Source: CAZIOH01 sp964540815 (GTDB lineage: Bacteria; Myxococcota_A; Polyangia; Fen-1088). Taken from it: a stretch of DNA of 64,000 nucleotides. The notes beneath the pieces were generated by a model. It had not been told where the DNA came from. It was given only the letters and a program-made list of their open reading frames with translations, and ran no database searches. Position numbers and translations under genes: made by a program. The DNA is taken from NCBI GenBank assembly GCA_964540815.1, contig CAZIOH010000009.1:1-64000 (forward strand), in the 5' to 3' direction. Below are positions 16,726 through 25,946 of this stretch, in pieces (within the stretch, counting starts at the first letter, position 1; every line of letters begins with the position of its first letter).

Positions 16726-18273
16726 TCACCGGCGGCGGCGATAACCGTAGGCGGCGTAGATGGCGAGGCCCAGCACCAGCCAGATCCCGAAGCGCCACCA
16801 GTTGGCGGCGGGCAGCCCGAGCATGAGCCCGAAGCACGACAGGATCGCGAGGACGGGCGTGAACGGATAGCCGGGGCAGCGGAACGGCCGGGCGCGGTCC
16901 GGCTCCATGACGCGGAAGGCGATCACCCCGGCGGCCACGATGATGAAGGCGAACAGCGTCCCGATGCTGGTGAGCTCCAGCGCCTGGGATTCGGTCAGGA
17001 AGGTCGGCGCCAACCCGACGAAGATCCCGGTGACCACGGTCCCGACCACCGGCGTTCGGCGCCGCCCGTGGACGTGCGCGAAGGCCGGCGGCAAGAGCCC
17101 GTCGCGCGCCATGGCGAGCAGGATGCGCGGCTGCCCCATCTGAAAGACCAGCAGCACCGCCGTCACCGCCACCACCGCGCCGAGGGCCATCCAGGTGCTG
17201 AGCCGCTCGAGGCCCGCCAGGCGCAGCGCGCGCGACAGCGGATCTCCGACCCCCAGCTCCGAGGATGGCACGAGGCCAGTCATCACGACCGCCACGGCCA
17301 CGTAGATCGCCGCCGACAGCCCGAGGGAGATCAGCATCGCGCGCGGGATGGTCTGCTCGGGCGCGCGCGTCTCCTCGGCCGCGGTCGAGATGGCGTCGAA
17401 GCCGATGTACGAGAAGAACGCGAGCGAGGCCCCGGTCCAGATCCCGTGCCAGCCACCCGGGGCGAAGGGATGCCAGTGCGCCGGCTTGACGAAGGCCGCG
17501 CCCACCCCCACGAACAAGGCCACCAGCCCGAGCTTGAAGACCACCAGCGCCGCGTTCAGGCGCGCGCTCTCCCGGATGCCCCAGACCAACACCACGGTGA
17601 GGGCCGCGGTGATCAGCGCCGCCGGCAGGTTGAACGCGACGGTGACCCCGCCGAGGTGGGGCGCAACGGCGGAGATCGCCGGATCGTGCGCGGCGGTTTG
17701 CAGATCGGTCGCCATCCAGGCCGGAAAATCCACCCCGAACGCGCCGAGCAGAAACGACCGGAAGTAGTCCGCCCAGCTCTGGGCCACGTAGACGTTGCCC
17801 ACGGCGTACTCGATGATCAGATCCCACCCGATGATCCAGGCCCAGATCTCGCCGAGCGCGGCGTAGGCGTAGCTGTAGGCGCTGCCCGCCACGGGCACCA
17901 TGGCGGAGATCTCCGAGTAGCAGAGGGCCGAGAGCCCGCAGGCCACCGCCGTGAGCAGGTACGAGATCACCAGCGACGGTCCCGCGCCCACCTGTCCGTC
18001 GGCGCCCGCCGCCATCTGACCGATGCTGGAGAAGATGCCGGCCCCCACGATGGCCCCGACGCCGAAGAGCACGAGGTGCACCGTCCCGAGGGTCCGCTTG
18101 AGGGTGGGCCAGACCGGCCCGCCGGCCAGGCCCTCGGACCCCGAAACCTTGCGCAGAAACAGCTTGTGACGCAGCAAGATCCCGACGCTGCCTGGTTTGG
18201 CGTCGGGGGTCAAGGCGGCCCGTCGGGTGCTCCGCCGTGGGCCGCGGCACGAACTGAGGGTTGGCCTCGACAA
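16726..18273 (-). CDS. APC family amino acid permease (CAT/YhdG-like)
   Basis: A 515-residue inner-membrane transporter with about 12 helices. The first helix carries GVGAIVGAGIFSSIG, the unwound substrate-binding Gly motif of the APC superfamily. SYLLTAVACGLSALCYSEIS, FFSYIGFDAISTAAEETRAP and a C-terminal FVPFR-like PFRCPGYPFTPVLAI match cationic amino acid transporters. The N-terminus before FLRKVSG is poorly conserved, and TTG at 18177 is a plausible later start. It is paired across an R1 repeat and a TauE gene with a second APC permease at 19721-21223. The substrate is not defined. Confidence 0.93.
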   Translation of the reverse strand: MSRPTLSSCRGPRRSTRRAALTPDAKPGSVGILLRHKLFLRKVSGSEGLAGGPVWPTLKRTLGTVHLVLFGVGAIVGAGIFSSIGQMAAGADGQVGAGPSLVISYLLTAVACGLSALCYSEISAMVPVAGSAYSYAYAALGEIWAWIIGWDLIIEYAVGNVYVAQSWADYFRSFLLGAFGVDFPAWMATDLQTAAHDPAISAVAPHLGGVTVAFNLPAALITAALTVVLVWGIRESARLNAALVVFKLGLVALFVGVGAAFVKPAHWHPFAPGGWHGIWTGASLAFFSYIGFDAISTAAEETRAPEQTIPRAMLISLGLSAAIYVAVAVVMTGLVPSSELGVGDPLSRALRLAGLERLSTWMALGAVVAVTAVLLVFQMGQPRILLAMARDGLLPPAFAHVHGRRRTPVVGTVVTGIFVGLAPTFLTESQALELTSIGTLFAFIIVAAGVIAFRVMEPDRARPFRCPGYPFTPVLAILSCFGLMLGLPAANWWRFGIWLVLGLAIYAAYGYRRRR

Positions 18274-18340
18274 CCACGATCATGACGGACGTCGAGCGGC
18301 GTGGGGCAACCCTCCAAGCCGTTCGACCTTTCGAGCGCGG

Positions 18341-18575
18341 ACCCCTCTCCCCGACCCTCTCCCCGCTTCGCGGGGCGAGGGGATGAGAAGGGGTTGGGGC
18401 TCAGCCTCGGGTTGGCTCACGCCCCACGTCCACGCCCTCCATGCGGTGCATCGGAGGTTGGCTTTGCCAACCGGAGACGGCACCAGCAAAGCACATCCGG
18501 GACCGCTTCTCGTCGTCCGTGGGAGGGGCCCGCGGGGAGGGGTCCTCCCCTTCCCGCGAGCGCCGAAGGCGCGAT
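18341..18575. repeat. R1 repeat copy E (full)
   Basis: Part 1 (18341-18447) includes CTCCCCGCTTCGCGGGGCGAG. Part 2 (18448-18575) has H1 GGTTGGC-TTT-GCCAACC at 18456-18472, H2, and the terminal GCGCC-GAA-GGCGC hairpin. It fills the promoter region between the divergent APC and TauE genes and ends 11 bp before the TauE GTG start. Confidence 0.9.
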
Positions 18576-18586
18576 AGAGTGCTGGG

Positions 18587-19543
18587 GTGTCGGCCAAAAC
18601 CGTGCTGTTCGTCCTGCTCGGGCTCCTGTTCGTGGTCTTCGTGGTCTACTGGGCGGTGGTCGAGCGGGCGCGGGCCCGCGAGCGGGCGCGGGCCGGCGCG
18701 GCCGGGGGCGCGTCGGCCCCATCGGACGCGGGAGGCACGAGCCCGGGCGCGCCACCGCCAGCGCCCCGCCCCCTGCACATGGGCCTCGGCTTCGTGACCA
18801 ACTTCTTCGACCAGCTCGGGGTCGGCTCGTTCGCCACCACCACCTCGCTGTTCAAGCTCGGGCGGGTGGTCGACGACCGGGACATCCCCGGCACGCTCAA
18901 CGTCGGTCACGCGCTGCCGACCCTGGCCGAGGCGCTGATCTCGATCGCCCTCATCCAGGTCGAGATGCGCACCCTCGTGGCCCTGATCGCCGCCTCGGTC
19001 CTCGGGGCCTACCTCGGCGCCGGGGTGGTGGCCGGCTGGTCGCGCCGACGCATCCAGATTGGTATGGGCATCTTGCTGCTGGTGGCCGCCGCCATCATCG
19101 TGGCCCGCCAGGCGGGGGGGATGCCGGGTGGAGGAACGGCGCTCGGGATCGACGGGCCCCTGCTGGCGATAGGCTTCTTCGCCAACCTCGTCCTCGGGGC
19201 GCTCATGACCCTCGGGATCGGGCTCTTCGCGCCCTGCATGATCATGGTCAGCCTGCTCGGCATGAACCCCAAGACCGCCTTCCCGATCATGATGGGCTCG
19301 TGCGCCTTCCTGATGCCGGCCGCCAGCTTTCGCTTCATCCGCAGCGGGCGCTACGATCGGCGGGCGGCGCTGGGCCTGACCCTCGGCGGCGTCCCGGCGG
19401 TCCTGATCGCCGCCTACCTGGTCCGGTCGCTGCCGCTCCATGCGGTGCAGTGGATGGTGGTGGTGGTCGTCGTCTACACGGCGATCGTCCTCCTCCGCGC
19501 GGCCCGCCGGGAAACTCCTCGGGGGGCTGCCGCCCCGGAGTGA
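18587..19543 (+). CDS. Sulfite exporter TauE/SafE family protein
   Basis: A 318-residue membrane protein with about eight helices and an internal duplication typical of TauE/SafE exporters. After an N-terminal anchor (VLFVLLGLLFVVFVVYWAVV) and an Arg/Ala linker come the first repeat (LGFVTNFFDQLGVGSFATTT, the family GxxxGxG-like start) and the second (IGFFANLVLGALMTLGIGLF, followed by MNPKTAFPIMMGS). The family exports sulfur-containing or organic anions such as sulfoacetate or sulfite. The GTG at 18587 follows the R1 repeat closely. The N-terminal extra helix and linker are unusual. Confidence 0.9.
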   Translation: MSAKTVLFVLLGLLFVVFVVYWAVVERARARERARAGAAGGASAPSDAGGTSPGAPPPAPRPLHMGLGFVTNFFDQLGVGSFATTTSLFKLGRVVDDRDIPGTLNVGHALPTLAEALISIALIQVEMRTLVALIAASVLGAYLGAGVVAGWSRRRIQIGMGILLLVAAAIIVARQAGGMPGGGTALGIDGPLLAIGFFANLVLGALMTLGIGLFAPCMIMVSLLGMNPKTAFPIMMGSCAFLMPAASFRFIRSGRYDRRAALGLTLGGVPAVLIAAYLVRSLPLHAVQWMVVVVVVYTAIVLLRAARRETPRGAAAPE

Positions 19544-19550
19544 AGTGGTG

Positions 19551-19700
19551 CCCCTGACCCTCTCCCCGCTCCGCGGGCCGAGGGGATAAGAAAGGCGGGG
19601 CGAGGGGCGGAGCCTCAGCGAAGCAACTCAACGACGAGCCAAGGACGAACCCCTCCCCTCCTGTCCCCTCGCCCCGCGAAGCGGGGAGAAGGGTCAGGGA
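19551..19700. repeat. R1-related inverted-repeat element F
   Basis: Left arm 19551-19587 and right arm 19664-19699 are inverted copies of the R1 part-1 palindrome (CCCTGACCCTCTCCCCGC and its mirror), flanking about 75 bp with no gene. It lies between the convergent TauE and APC stops. The layout is that of a short miniature inverted-repeat element or a bidirectional terminator. Confidence 0.82.
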
Positions 19701-19720
19701 GAGGTCCCACTCTCTTTTGG

Positions 19721-21223
19721 TCACGGAGGGGGCGACTGGCGCATGCTCTTCGCCAGCTTCGAGTGGCGGTGGCCGTAGCCCGCGTAGATGCAAAGACCTA
19801 TCGCCAGCCACACCCCGAGGCGCAGCCAGTTGGTCCACCCGAGCCCGACGATCATCGCGCCGCACACCACGATCCCGAGGATCGGGACCAGCGGGACCAG
19901 CGGGGTGCGGAACTCGCGGTGCATGTCCGGGTGCTTGCGCCGCAGGATCCACACCCCGGCGCACACCAGGATGAACGCGAACAGGGTGCCGATGCTGGTC
20001 ATGTCCCCCACGATGTCCCCGGGCACGAAGGCCGCGAACGCCCCCACGAACACCAGGAAGACCAGGTTCGACTTGTACGGCGTGCGGAAGCGCGGGTGCA
20101 CGGCCGAGAAGACCCTGGGCACAAGCCCGTCGGTGCTCATGGTGTAGAAGACCCGCGACTGGCCGAGCAGCATCACCAGGATCACCGAGGAGAACCCGGC
20201 CAGGATCGCCACCGTCACCAGCTTGGCCAGCCACCCGTAGCCGGTCATGTAGCGGGTGATGGCGTAGGCCACCGAGGCCTCCTTGCCCTGGGTGCGGAAG
20301 TCCTGCACCGAGGCCACCCCGGTCAGCACGTGGGCAAACAGGATGTAGAGCACCGTGCACAGCACCAGCGAGCCCAGGATCCCGATCGGCATGTCGCGCT
20401 TGGGGTTCTTGGCCTCCTGCGCGGCGGTCGAGACCGCGTCGAAGCCGATGAAGGCGAAGAACACCACCCCGCCGGCGCCGAGGATCCCCATCAGCCCGCC
20501 GTAGGCGTGGGCCACCCCCTGGGAGTCGACGAAGGTCCCCGTCGGCGGGATGTACGGCACGTGGTTCACCGGGTTGATGAACCCCCAGCCGAAGACGATG
20601 AACAGGATCACGATCGAGACCTTGCCCACCACGATGAGCGAGTTGACGAAGGCCGACTCGCGGGTCCCCCGGATGAGCAGCAGGCTGAGCACGCAGATGA
20701 TGAAGAGCGCCGGGACGTTCATGATCCCGTGCGCCGTCACCTGCCCGGCGGCGTCGTGCAGGGCCTCGAAGGGCGAGTGGCACCAGGCGTACGGGATCTG
20801 AAAGCCCACGTACTCGAGCAGCTTGTTCAGGTACTCGCTCCAGGCGATCCCCACGGTGGCCGCCCCGATGGCGTACTCGAGCACCAGATCCCACCCGATG
20901 ATCCAGGCCGCGAGCTCCCCCATGGTGGCGTACGAGTAGGTGTAGGCGCTGCCGGCCATGGGGATCATCGAGGCAAACTCGGCATAGCAAAGTCCGGCGA
21001 AGGCGCAGCCCACCGCCGCCACCACGAACCCGAGCGTGACCGACGGGCCCGCATTGTTGGCGGCGGCGGCCGCCGTTCGCACGAACAGGCCCGCCCCGAT
21101 GATCGCCCCCACCCCCAGCATGATCAGGTCCGCCACCCCCAGGGTCCGGCGCAGCTGCGACGAATCGTTGGCGTCGCCCTTCAGTTGCTCCACCGACTTC
21201 GTCGCGAACCAATGTTGCGCCAT
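19721..21223 (-). CDS. APC family amino acid permease (cationic amino acid transporter type)
   Basis: A 500-residue inner-membrane permease of about 12 helices. MAQHWFATKSVEQL at the N-terminus and GVGAIIGAGLFVRT in helix 1 match the CAT/YfnA group. AGSAYTYSYATMGELAAWIIGWDL, FFAFIGFDAVSTAAQEAKNP and FRTPLVPLVPILGI are further family blocks. ATG 21223 is preferred; ATG 21241 adds six residues. The longer upstream frame is not protein-like. It probably imports amino acids by proton coupling. It lies downstream of, and on the same strand as, the AgmX-type lipoproteins but 113 bp away. Confidence 0.94.
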   Translation of the reverse strand: MAQHWFATKSVEQLKGDANDSSQLRRTLGVADLIMLGVGAIIGAGLFVRTAAAAANNAGPSVTLGFVVAAVGCAFAGLCYAEFASMIPMAGSAYTYSYATMGELAAWIIGWDLVLEYAIGAATVGIAWSEYLNKLLEYVGFQIPYAWCHSPFEALHDAAGQVTAHGIMNVPALFIICVLSLLLIRGTRESAFVNSLIVVGKVSIVILFIVFGWGFINPVNHVPYIPPTGTFVDSQGVAHAYGGLMGILGAGGVVFFAFIGFDAVSTAAQEAKNPKRDMPIGILGSLVLCTVLYILFAHVLTGVASVQDFRTQGKEASVAYAITRYMTGYGWLAKLVTVAILAGFSSVILVMLLGQSRVFYTMSTDGLVPRVFSAVHPRFRTPYKSNLVFLVFVGAFAAFVPGDIVGDMTSIGTLFAFILVCAGVWILRRKHPDMHREFRTPLVPLVPILGIVVCGAMIVGLGWTNWLRLGVWLAIGLCIYAGYGHRHSKLAKSMRQSPPP

Positions 21224-21336
21224 GCCCCACTTATCGGGCATTTCCGCCGACCCGTCGAGAGAAATGGCGCCGCGCGCCGACGGACCGGCGACCAGCTTCT
21301 GAGGCCCCGCTGCCCCGCCTGCCGGCGCTGCGGCGG

Positions 21337-22173
21337 CTACCGGCGCCGGCGGCGGCTGGCGACCGTCAGGGGCGCTGCCCGCCGCGTCTCCGCCGAGGCG
21401 ATCATGGCCGGCAGGCTGGCGTGATAGCGCAGCATGCGCCCTGGCAACGTGGCGGACATCCGCCAACGCCGCATCTCGCGCACCGTGCAGGCGGCCGCCT
21501 CCTCGTTGACCGGGGAACTGGTGGCCAGACCCACCGAGCCGATCGCCCCGCTCGGCTCGACGTAGAAGATGGCGGAGGCCCCCGTCTCGGACACCGGGCC
21601 GCATCCCGCCAGCAGGTGCATCGACACCGCCATGTCGTGCTCGATCTTGATGCTCTCGTCGAGATCCAGCACCTGCAGCTCGTGGGTGGATCGGAACTCC
21701 ACCGGGTACTCGAAGGTGGTGGCCTTGTTGCCGCTCGGGGCCGGGAACTTGACGGTTCGCCCCACTCCCACCAGACACCGCTCGACCTCGTAGTTGCCGA
21801 GGTCGCTGCCGATCACCAGCACGTCCTCCGTGGTGCCGTCACCCTGCACCGCGAAACGTAACGTGACGGTTCCTCCCGCGTAGCGCTGGGCGCGCCCGGC
21901 CCGCCGGTAGCACCCCCGCACCTCGTCCATGCGCTCGGCGAGCGCGGCCTCCACGTCAGCGCTCTCGTAGACCCCAACCTCGTTCTCGAGGCCCATCTCG
22001 GCGACCCGCGGGCCGGCGTGTGATGGCGCGTCCGCATCGGCCCCGCGCGCCCGCGGGGCGCGGTTCATCGCCGATGCGTTGTGCACGGATCCATCCGTTC
22101 CGCACCCGATGCCGGCCGAGGCCCCACCCCCGATCACCAGACACAGAGCGGGAACCGAGAACCTGGGTTTCAT
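21337..22173 (-). CDS. AgmX/PglI C-terminal domain lipoprotein
   Basis: A 278-residue exported protein. The signal sequence ends in a weak lipobox (AGIGC, Cys24). Residues about 95-190 contain a TonB-C-like domain of the AgmX/PglI class (MDEVRGCYRRAGRAQRYAGG, VTLRFAVQGDGTTEDVLV, RCLVGVGRTVKFPAPSG). A second, diverged copy may follow (CGPVSETGASAIFYVEPSGA, CTVREMRRWRM). Such domains are widespread in Myxococcota and are linked to gliding-motility and envelope machines. The ATG at 22173 gives MKPRFSVPALCLVIGGG. It is followed by the APC permease and preceded by a shorter relative at 22397-22900. Confidence 0.82.
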   Translation of the reverse strand: MKPRFSVPALCLVIGGGASAGIGCGTDGSVHNASAMNRAPRARGADADAPSHAGPRVAEMGLENEVGVYESADVEAALAERMDEVRGCYRRAGRAQRYAGGTVTLRFAVQGDGTTEDVLVIGSDLGNYEVERCLVGVGRTVKFPAPSGNKATTFEYPVEFRSTHELQVLDLDESIKIEHDMAVSMHLLAGCGPVSETGASAIFYVEPSGAIGSVGLATSSPVNEEAAACTVREMRRWRMSATLPGRMLRYHASLPAMIASAETRRAAPLTVASRRRRR

Positions 22174-22396
22174 GCGCGATCCGACCTCCGGCACGGGTGG
22201 TGGTAGCTCCGACCGACCTCGAAGACCTCCAAAGACACGACGACACGGGGGACAGAGCAAGACCCGCGCCGAAGCTCTTCGAGGAGCGGCGGCGCGTCAA
22301 AGGAGGGGTCGAGGGCCAATCTCGCTGTGGCTAGGCGAAGCAGGAGTAAGTGCCGGGCGCAATGCGCAGCTCGTCAAACAAGCGCAGCTCGTCGAG

Positions 22397-22900
22397 CTAG
22401 TAGGCGGGCTGAAACTGATAGACGTACTGCATCGATCCCGAGTGCTCGATCTGAGGGTACTCGAAGCCCTTGAGCTTCTCGATGAGACACTCATTGACCT
22501 CGGGGCTGTTCAGGGTCGAATTCACGATCTTGACATCGGACGCCTGCCCCGATGGCTCGAGGGAAATAATCACCGCCACGGTGCCTTTGAAGGCCCGGTC
22601 GTGCTTGTCGTTGAGGACGTCGCTGTAGCACTTGGTGGTCGAAGGCTCCCGCTGCTGCAAGAGGAGCTGGATCTCCGCCTGCTTGTCCGGGGCGATGCCC
22701 CCCGCCTCCGATGTGGGCTCGGCGGAGCGCACCACCCGCACCCGCTGCTCCCCGGCCTGCGTGTCGCCGCTCGCGCACCCGAGGCCCGTGGCCGCCAAGG
22801 TCGCGGTGGCGGACAGAAGGACGGCAAGGAATCCGAACGTCGTGCGTGTCGTCGTACGCGTCGTCGTACACATCATCGTACACTTCGTGGTACGCGTCAT
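22397..22900 (-). CDS. AgmX/PglI-type exported protein with repeat-built N-terminus
   Basis: A 167-residue exported protein. The n-region (MTRTTKCTMMCTTTRTTTRT) is encoded by an imperfect CGTCGTACG-type tandem repeat at about 22840-22898, then a hydrophobic core (FGFLAVLLSATATLAA) and a weak lipobox (GLGC, Cys42). The C-terminal domain (TKCYSDVLNDKHDRAFKGTV, AVIISLEPSGQASDVKIVNS, CLIEKLKGFEYPQ) is the TonB-like AgmX/PglI fold. An 18-bp partial duplication (22364-22393) abuts its stop. It probably shares function with the neighbouring lipoprotein in an envelope complex. Confidence 0.82.
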   Translation of the reverse strand: MTRTTKCTMMCTTTRTTTRTTFGFLAVLLSATATLAATGLGCASGDTQAGEQRVRVVRSAEPTSEAGGIAPDKQAEIQLLLQQREPSTTKCYSDVLNDKHDRAFKGTVAVIISLEPSGQASDVKIVNSTLNSPEVNECLIEKLKGFEYPQIEHSGSMQYVYQFQPAY

Positions 22901-22962
22901 GGGTATGGCCTCCTCGGTGGGGAATCGATGGCGGCCGCCAGCATACTGCATCCCGTCGCGGA

Positions 22963-24105
22963 TCAGGCCTCGATCAAATTGCGCGCGATGACCAGCCTCT
23001 GAATCTCGCTCGTCCCCTCGTAGATCTCGGTGATCTTGGCGTCCCGGTAGTGTCGCTCGACCGGAAAGTCCGAGAGGTAGCCGTACCCGCCGAAGATCTG
23101 CACCGCCTCCTTGGCGACGCGGTTCGCCACCTCGGAGGCGAGGAGCTTGGCCATGGCCGCCTCGGTGGTGATGCGCCCTCCCCCGTCCTTCTTGGCGGCG
23201 GCCCGCCACAGGAGCCCGCGCGCGGCGTCGATCTCGGTGGACATGTCGGCCAGCTTGAACTGGATGATCTGGTGCTCGGCGATGGGGTGGCCGAAGGTCT
23301 TGCGCTCGAGCGCGTAGCGCGTGGCCTCCTCGAAGGCGGCCCGGGCGATGCCCACCGCCTGCGCCGCGATGCCGATGCGCCCGCCGTCGAGGGCCGCGAG
23401 GGCGATCTTGTAGCCCCCGTTCACCGCCCCGAGGACGCTCTCGGCGGGCACCTCGCACTCGGTGAGGAAGATCTGCGCGCAGGCGGCGCCGCGGATGCCG
23501 AGCTTCTGGTCCGGCTTGCCGACCTCGACCCCCGGCGACTTCATGTCGACCAGGAAGGCGGTGATGCCCCGGGCGCCCGCCGACGGCTCGGTCGAAGCGA
23601 AGAGGATCATGAGGTCGGCGTGCGGTCCGTTGGTGATGAAGTTCTTGGTCCCCGACAGCACGAAACGATCGCCCTTGCGCGTCGCCGACGTGCGCAGCGC
23701 GCGCGCGTCCGATCCGGCCTCCGGCTCCGACAGCGCGAAGCAGGCGAGCTTGCGCCCGGTGGCCAGCGCCGGCAGCCACGCCCGCTTCTGGGCCTCGGTG
23801 CCGTAGGTCGCGATGGGGACGCAGCCGAGGGAGTTGTTGACCGACATGATGACCCCGGTCGAGGCACAGCCGCGCGAGATCTCCTCGACCGCCAGCGCAT
23901 AGGACACCGTGTCCATCCCAGCGCCCTCCCAGGCGGCGGGCACGGTGACGCCCATCAGGCCGAGCGCTCCCAGCTTGTCGACGATCTCCTTGGGGAAGCG
24001 GTGCTCGCGATCGATGGCGGCGGCCTGGGGCAAGATCTCGCGCAGGGCGAAGTCCCGGGCGGTGTCGCGGATCATGCGTTGCTCGCTGGTCAGCTCGAAG
24101 TCCAT
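22963..24105 (-). CDS. Acyl-CoA dehydrogenase (short-chain type)
   Basis: An FAD enzyme that desaturates acyl-CoA at the alpha-beta position. The 380-residue length is standard. Blocks include CFALSEPEAGSDA and the KNFITNG flavin loop, RKTFGHPIAEHQIIQFKLAD, the FGGYGYLSDFPVER dimer region and YEGTSEIQRLVIAR. The last supplies the catalytic Glu of the butyryl/short-chain class. It is the last gene of a four-gene operon (thiolase, hydroxyacyl-CoA dehydrogenase, enoyl-CoA hydratase, this), starting 8 bp after the hydratase stop. Electron transfer flavoprotein genes are not in the window. Confidence 0.96.
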   Translation of the reverse strand: MDFELTSEQRMIRDTARDFALREILPQAAAIDREHRFPKEIVDKLGALGLMGVTVPAAWEGAGMDTVSYALAVEEISRGCASTGVIMSVNNSLGCVPIATYGTEAQKRAWLPALATGRKLACFALSEPEAGSDARALRTSATRKGDRFVLSGTKNFITNGPHADLMILFASTEPSAGARGITAFLVDMKSPGVEVGKPDQKLGIRGAACAQIFLTECEVPAESVLGAVNGGYKIALAALDGGRIGIAAQAVGIARAAFEEATRYALERKTFGHPIAEHQIIQFKLADMSTEIDAARGLLWRAAAKKDGGGRITTEAAMAKLLASEVANRVAKEAVQIFGGYGYLSDFPVERHYRDAKITEIYEGTSEIQRLVIARNLIEA

Positions 24106-24113
24106 GGTTCCTT

Positions 24114-24992
24114 TCAGGTCTCTTTCAGGTCTTGTCCCTTGCGACGGGCTTGTCCCGCTTCGATGAAAGCCTGCATGCCGCGGCGCAGATCGTCGCTGGC
24201 GAAGAGCTCGGCGAAGAGCGCGCTCTCGAGCCGACAGGCGTCGGGCAGGGTCAGCTCGAGCCCGCGGCGCGCGGCGCGCTTGGCCTGGGCGACCGCCAGC
24301 GGCGGCTGGGCGGCGATCTGCGCGGCCACCTGCCGCGTCCCGGCCATGAGCGCGTCGATCCCCGGGAAGACGCGGTTCACGAGCCCCACGCGCGCGGCCT
24401 CCTCGGCGCCGACCAGCGCGCCGGTGTAGAGCCACTCGCGCGCGCGCGCCGCGCCGATTCGCCGCGGCAGGCGCTGCGTGCCACCAAAGCCCGGGATGGC
24501 CCCGAGCTTGACCTCGGGCAGCCCGAAGCGGGCGGCCTCCGTCGCGAAGATGAAGTCACAGGCGAGCGCCATCTCGCACCCACCACCGAGCGCGAAGCCG
24601 TTCACCGCGGCGATGACCGGGACGGGCAGGCCCTCGATGGTGGCGGCGACCCGGTGCCCGAGCTCGGAGAAGGCCTGCGCCTCGCCGGGGGACATGCCGG
24701 CGAGCGCGGCGATGTCCGCCCCCGCCGCGAACGCCCGCGGACCGGCCCCGGTCAGGATCATCACGCGCACGGCGCCCGGGCCCGAGTCGGCTGCGGCCGC
24801 GCGGCCGCCGTCCTCGAAGGCCGCCAGCAGCGCCGCCATGGTCGGCGGATCGATGGCGTTCAGGGCCGACGGGCGGTCGATGGTCACGATCCGGATGGCC
24901 CCGGGCGTCCCGTCGGGACCGTCGACGCCGGTCACGACGACCGTCGGCGCGCCAGCGCCCTCCGGGCCGGGCCGTGCGTCGGGTGGCGTCAT
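24114..24992 (-). CDS. Enoyl-CoA hydratase/isomerase family protein
   Basis: A crotonase-fold enzyme of 292 residues that hydrates enoyl-CoA. Visible motifs are IVTIDRPSALNAIDPPTMAA, the CoA/oxyanion loop AFAAGADIAALAGM, ALGGGCEMALACDFIFATE, and FGLPEVKLGAIPGFGGTQRL with the catalytic Glu. The second acidic position lies in the following helix. About 25 residues of Gly/Pro-rich N-terminus precede the fold. Its ATG overlaps the upstream stop (ATGA), supporting the start at 24992 and translational coupling. Confidence 0.95.
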   Translation of the reverse strand: MTPPDARPGPEGAGAPTVVVTGVDGPDGTPGAIRIVTIDRPSALNAIDPPTMAALLAAFEDGGRAAAADSGPGAVRVMILTGAGPRAFAAGADIAALAGMSPGEAQAFSELGHRVAATIEGLPVPVIAAVNGFALGGGCEMALACDFIFATEAARFGLPEVKLGAIPGFGGTQRLPRRIGAARAREWLYTGALVGAEEAARVGLVNRVFPGIDALMAGTRQVAAQIAAQPPLAVAQAKRAARRGLELTLPDACRLESALFAELFASDDLRRGMQAFIEAGQARRKGQDLKET

Positions 24993-25942
24993 GTCTTTGC
25001 GATTCCCATGTTGCTCGCGGGCGGGATCGCCGCCGCCCCCGCCGTGCCCTCCCCCGCGCCCGCACCCGCGGCGGGGTAGGTCCGAAACCCGCGGCCGCTC
25101 TTCCGCCCGAGCCACCCCGCGGCCACGTACTGGCGCAGGAGCGGGCACGGCCGGTACTTCGGGTCGCCGAGCTCGTGGTGCAGGACCTCGAGGATCGACA
25201 GCGTGGTGTCGAGGCCGATCAGATCCATCAGAGTCATCGGTCCCATCGGGTGCTTGAGCCCGAGCGTGACCGCCACGTCCAGATCCTCGACCGTCCCGAT
25301 GCCCTCGAAGAGCGCGTAGCACGCCTCGTTCAGCATGGGCATGAGCAGGCGGTTGACGATGAATCCGGGGACGTCGCGCGACAGCACGGTGGTCTTGCCC
25401 AGGCGCTCGGCCAGGGCCCGGGTGGTCGCGTAGGTCTCGTCGGTGGTGGCGAGCCCGCGCACCAGCTCGACCAGCGCCATCAGCGGCGGCGGGTTCATGA
25501 AGTGCATCCCGATCACCCGGCCCGGGCGCATGACCGCCGAGGCGATGGCGGTGATGCTGATCGACGAGGTGTTGCTGGCCAGGATCACCCCGGGGCGACA
25601 GCCGACCTCGAGGGCCCGGAAGATCTCGCGCTTGGTGCCGGGGCTCTCGGTGGCGGCCTCGATGACGAAGTCCATGCTCTCGAGATCGGTGTAGAGATCC
25701 GCCGGGTGGATGCGCCCGAGGATCTCCTCGCGCGCGCCAGGCGTGAGCTTGCCCTTGGCGACCAGGCCCGCGAGCTGCTGCGCGACCAGGCCCCGCGCGC
25801 GCTCCGCCAGATCCCGACCCGCGTCCGCCAGCACCACGTCGATGCCGTGGGTGGCCGCCAGCTGGGCGATCCCCCGCCCCATCTGCCCGGCCCCCACGAT
25901 CCCGAGTCGCTCGATGGCGAGCGCGCCGTTCGGAATGGCCAT
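24989..25942 (-). CDS. 3-hydroxybutyryl-CoA dehydrogenase
   Basis: An NAD-dependent 3-hydroxyacyl-CoA dehydrogenase of 317 residues. The Rossmann motif is GIVGAGQMGRGIAQLAATHG. VIEAATESPGTKREIF, LASNTSSISITAIA, HFMNPPPLMALVELV with the catalytic His, and DVPGFIVNRLLMPMLNEA follow. HPMGPMTLMDLIGLDT marks the C-terminal domain. It ends in an Ala/Gly-rich tail of about 30 residues not seen in typical homologs. It starts 4 bp after the thiolase stop and overlaps the hydratase start. Confidence 0.96.
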   Translation of the reverse strand: MAIPNGALAIERLGIVGAGQMGRGIAQLAATHGIDVVLADAGRDLAERARGLVAQQLAGLVAKGKLTPGAREEILGRIHPADLYTDLESMDFVIEAATESPGTKREIFRALEVGCRPGVILASNTSSISITAIASAVMRPGRVIGMHFMNPPPLMALVELVRGLATTDETYATTRALAERLGKTTVLSRDVPGFIVNRLLMPMLNEACYALFEGIGTVEDLDVAVTLGLKHPMGPMTLMDLIGLDTTLSILEVLHHELGDPKYRPCPLLRQYVAAGWLGRKSGRGFRTYPAAGAGAGEGTAGAAAIPPASNMGIAKT

Positions 25943-25946
25943 GGCT

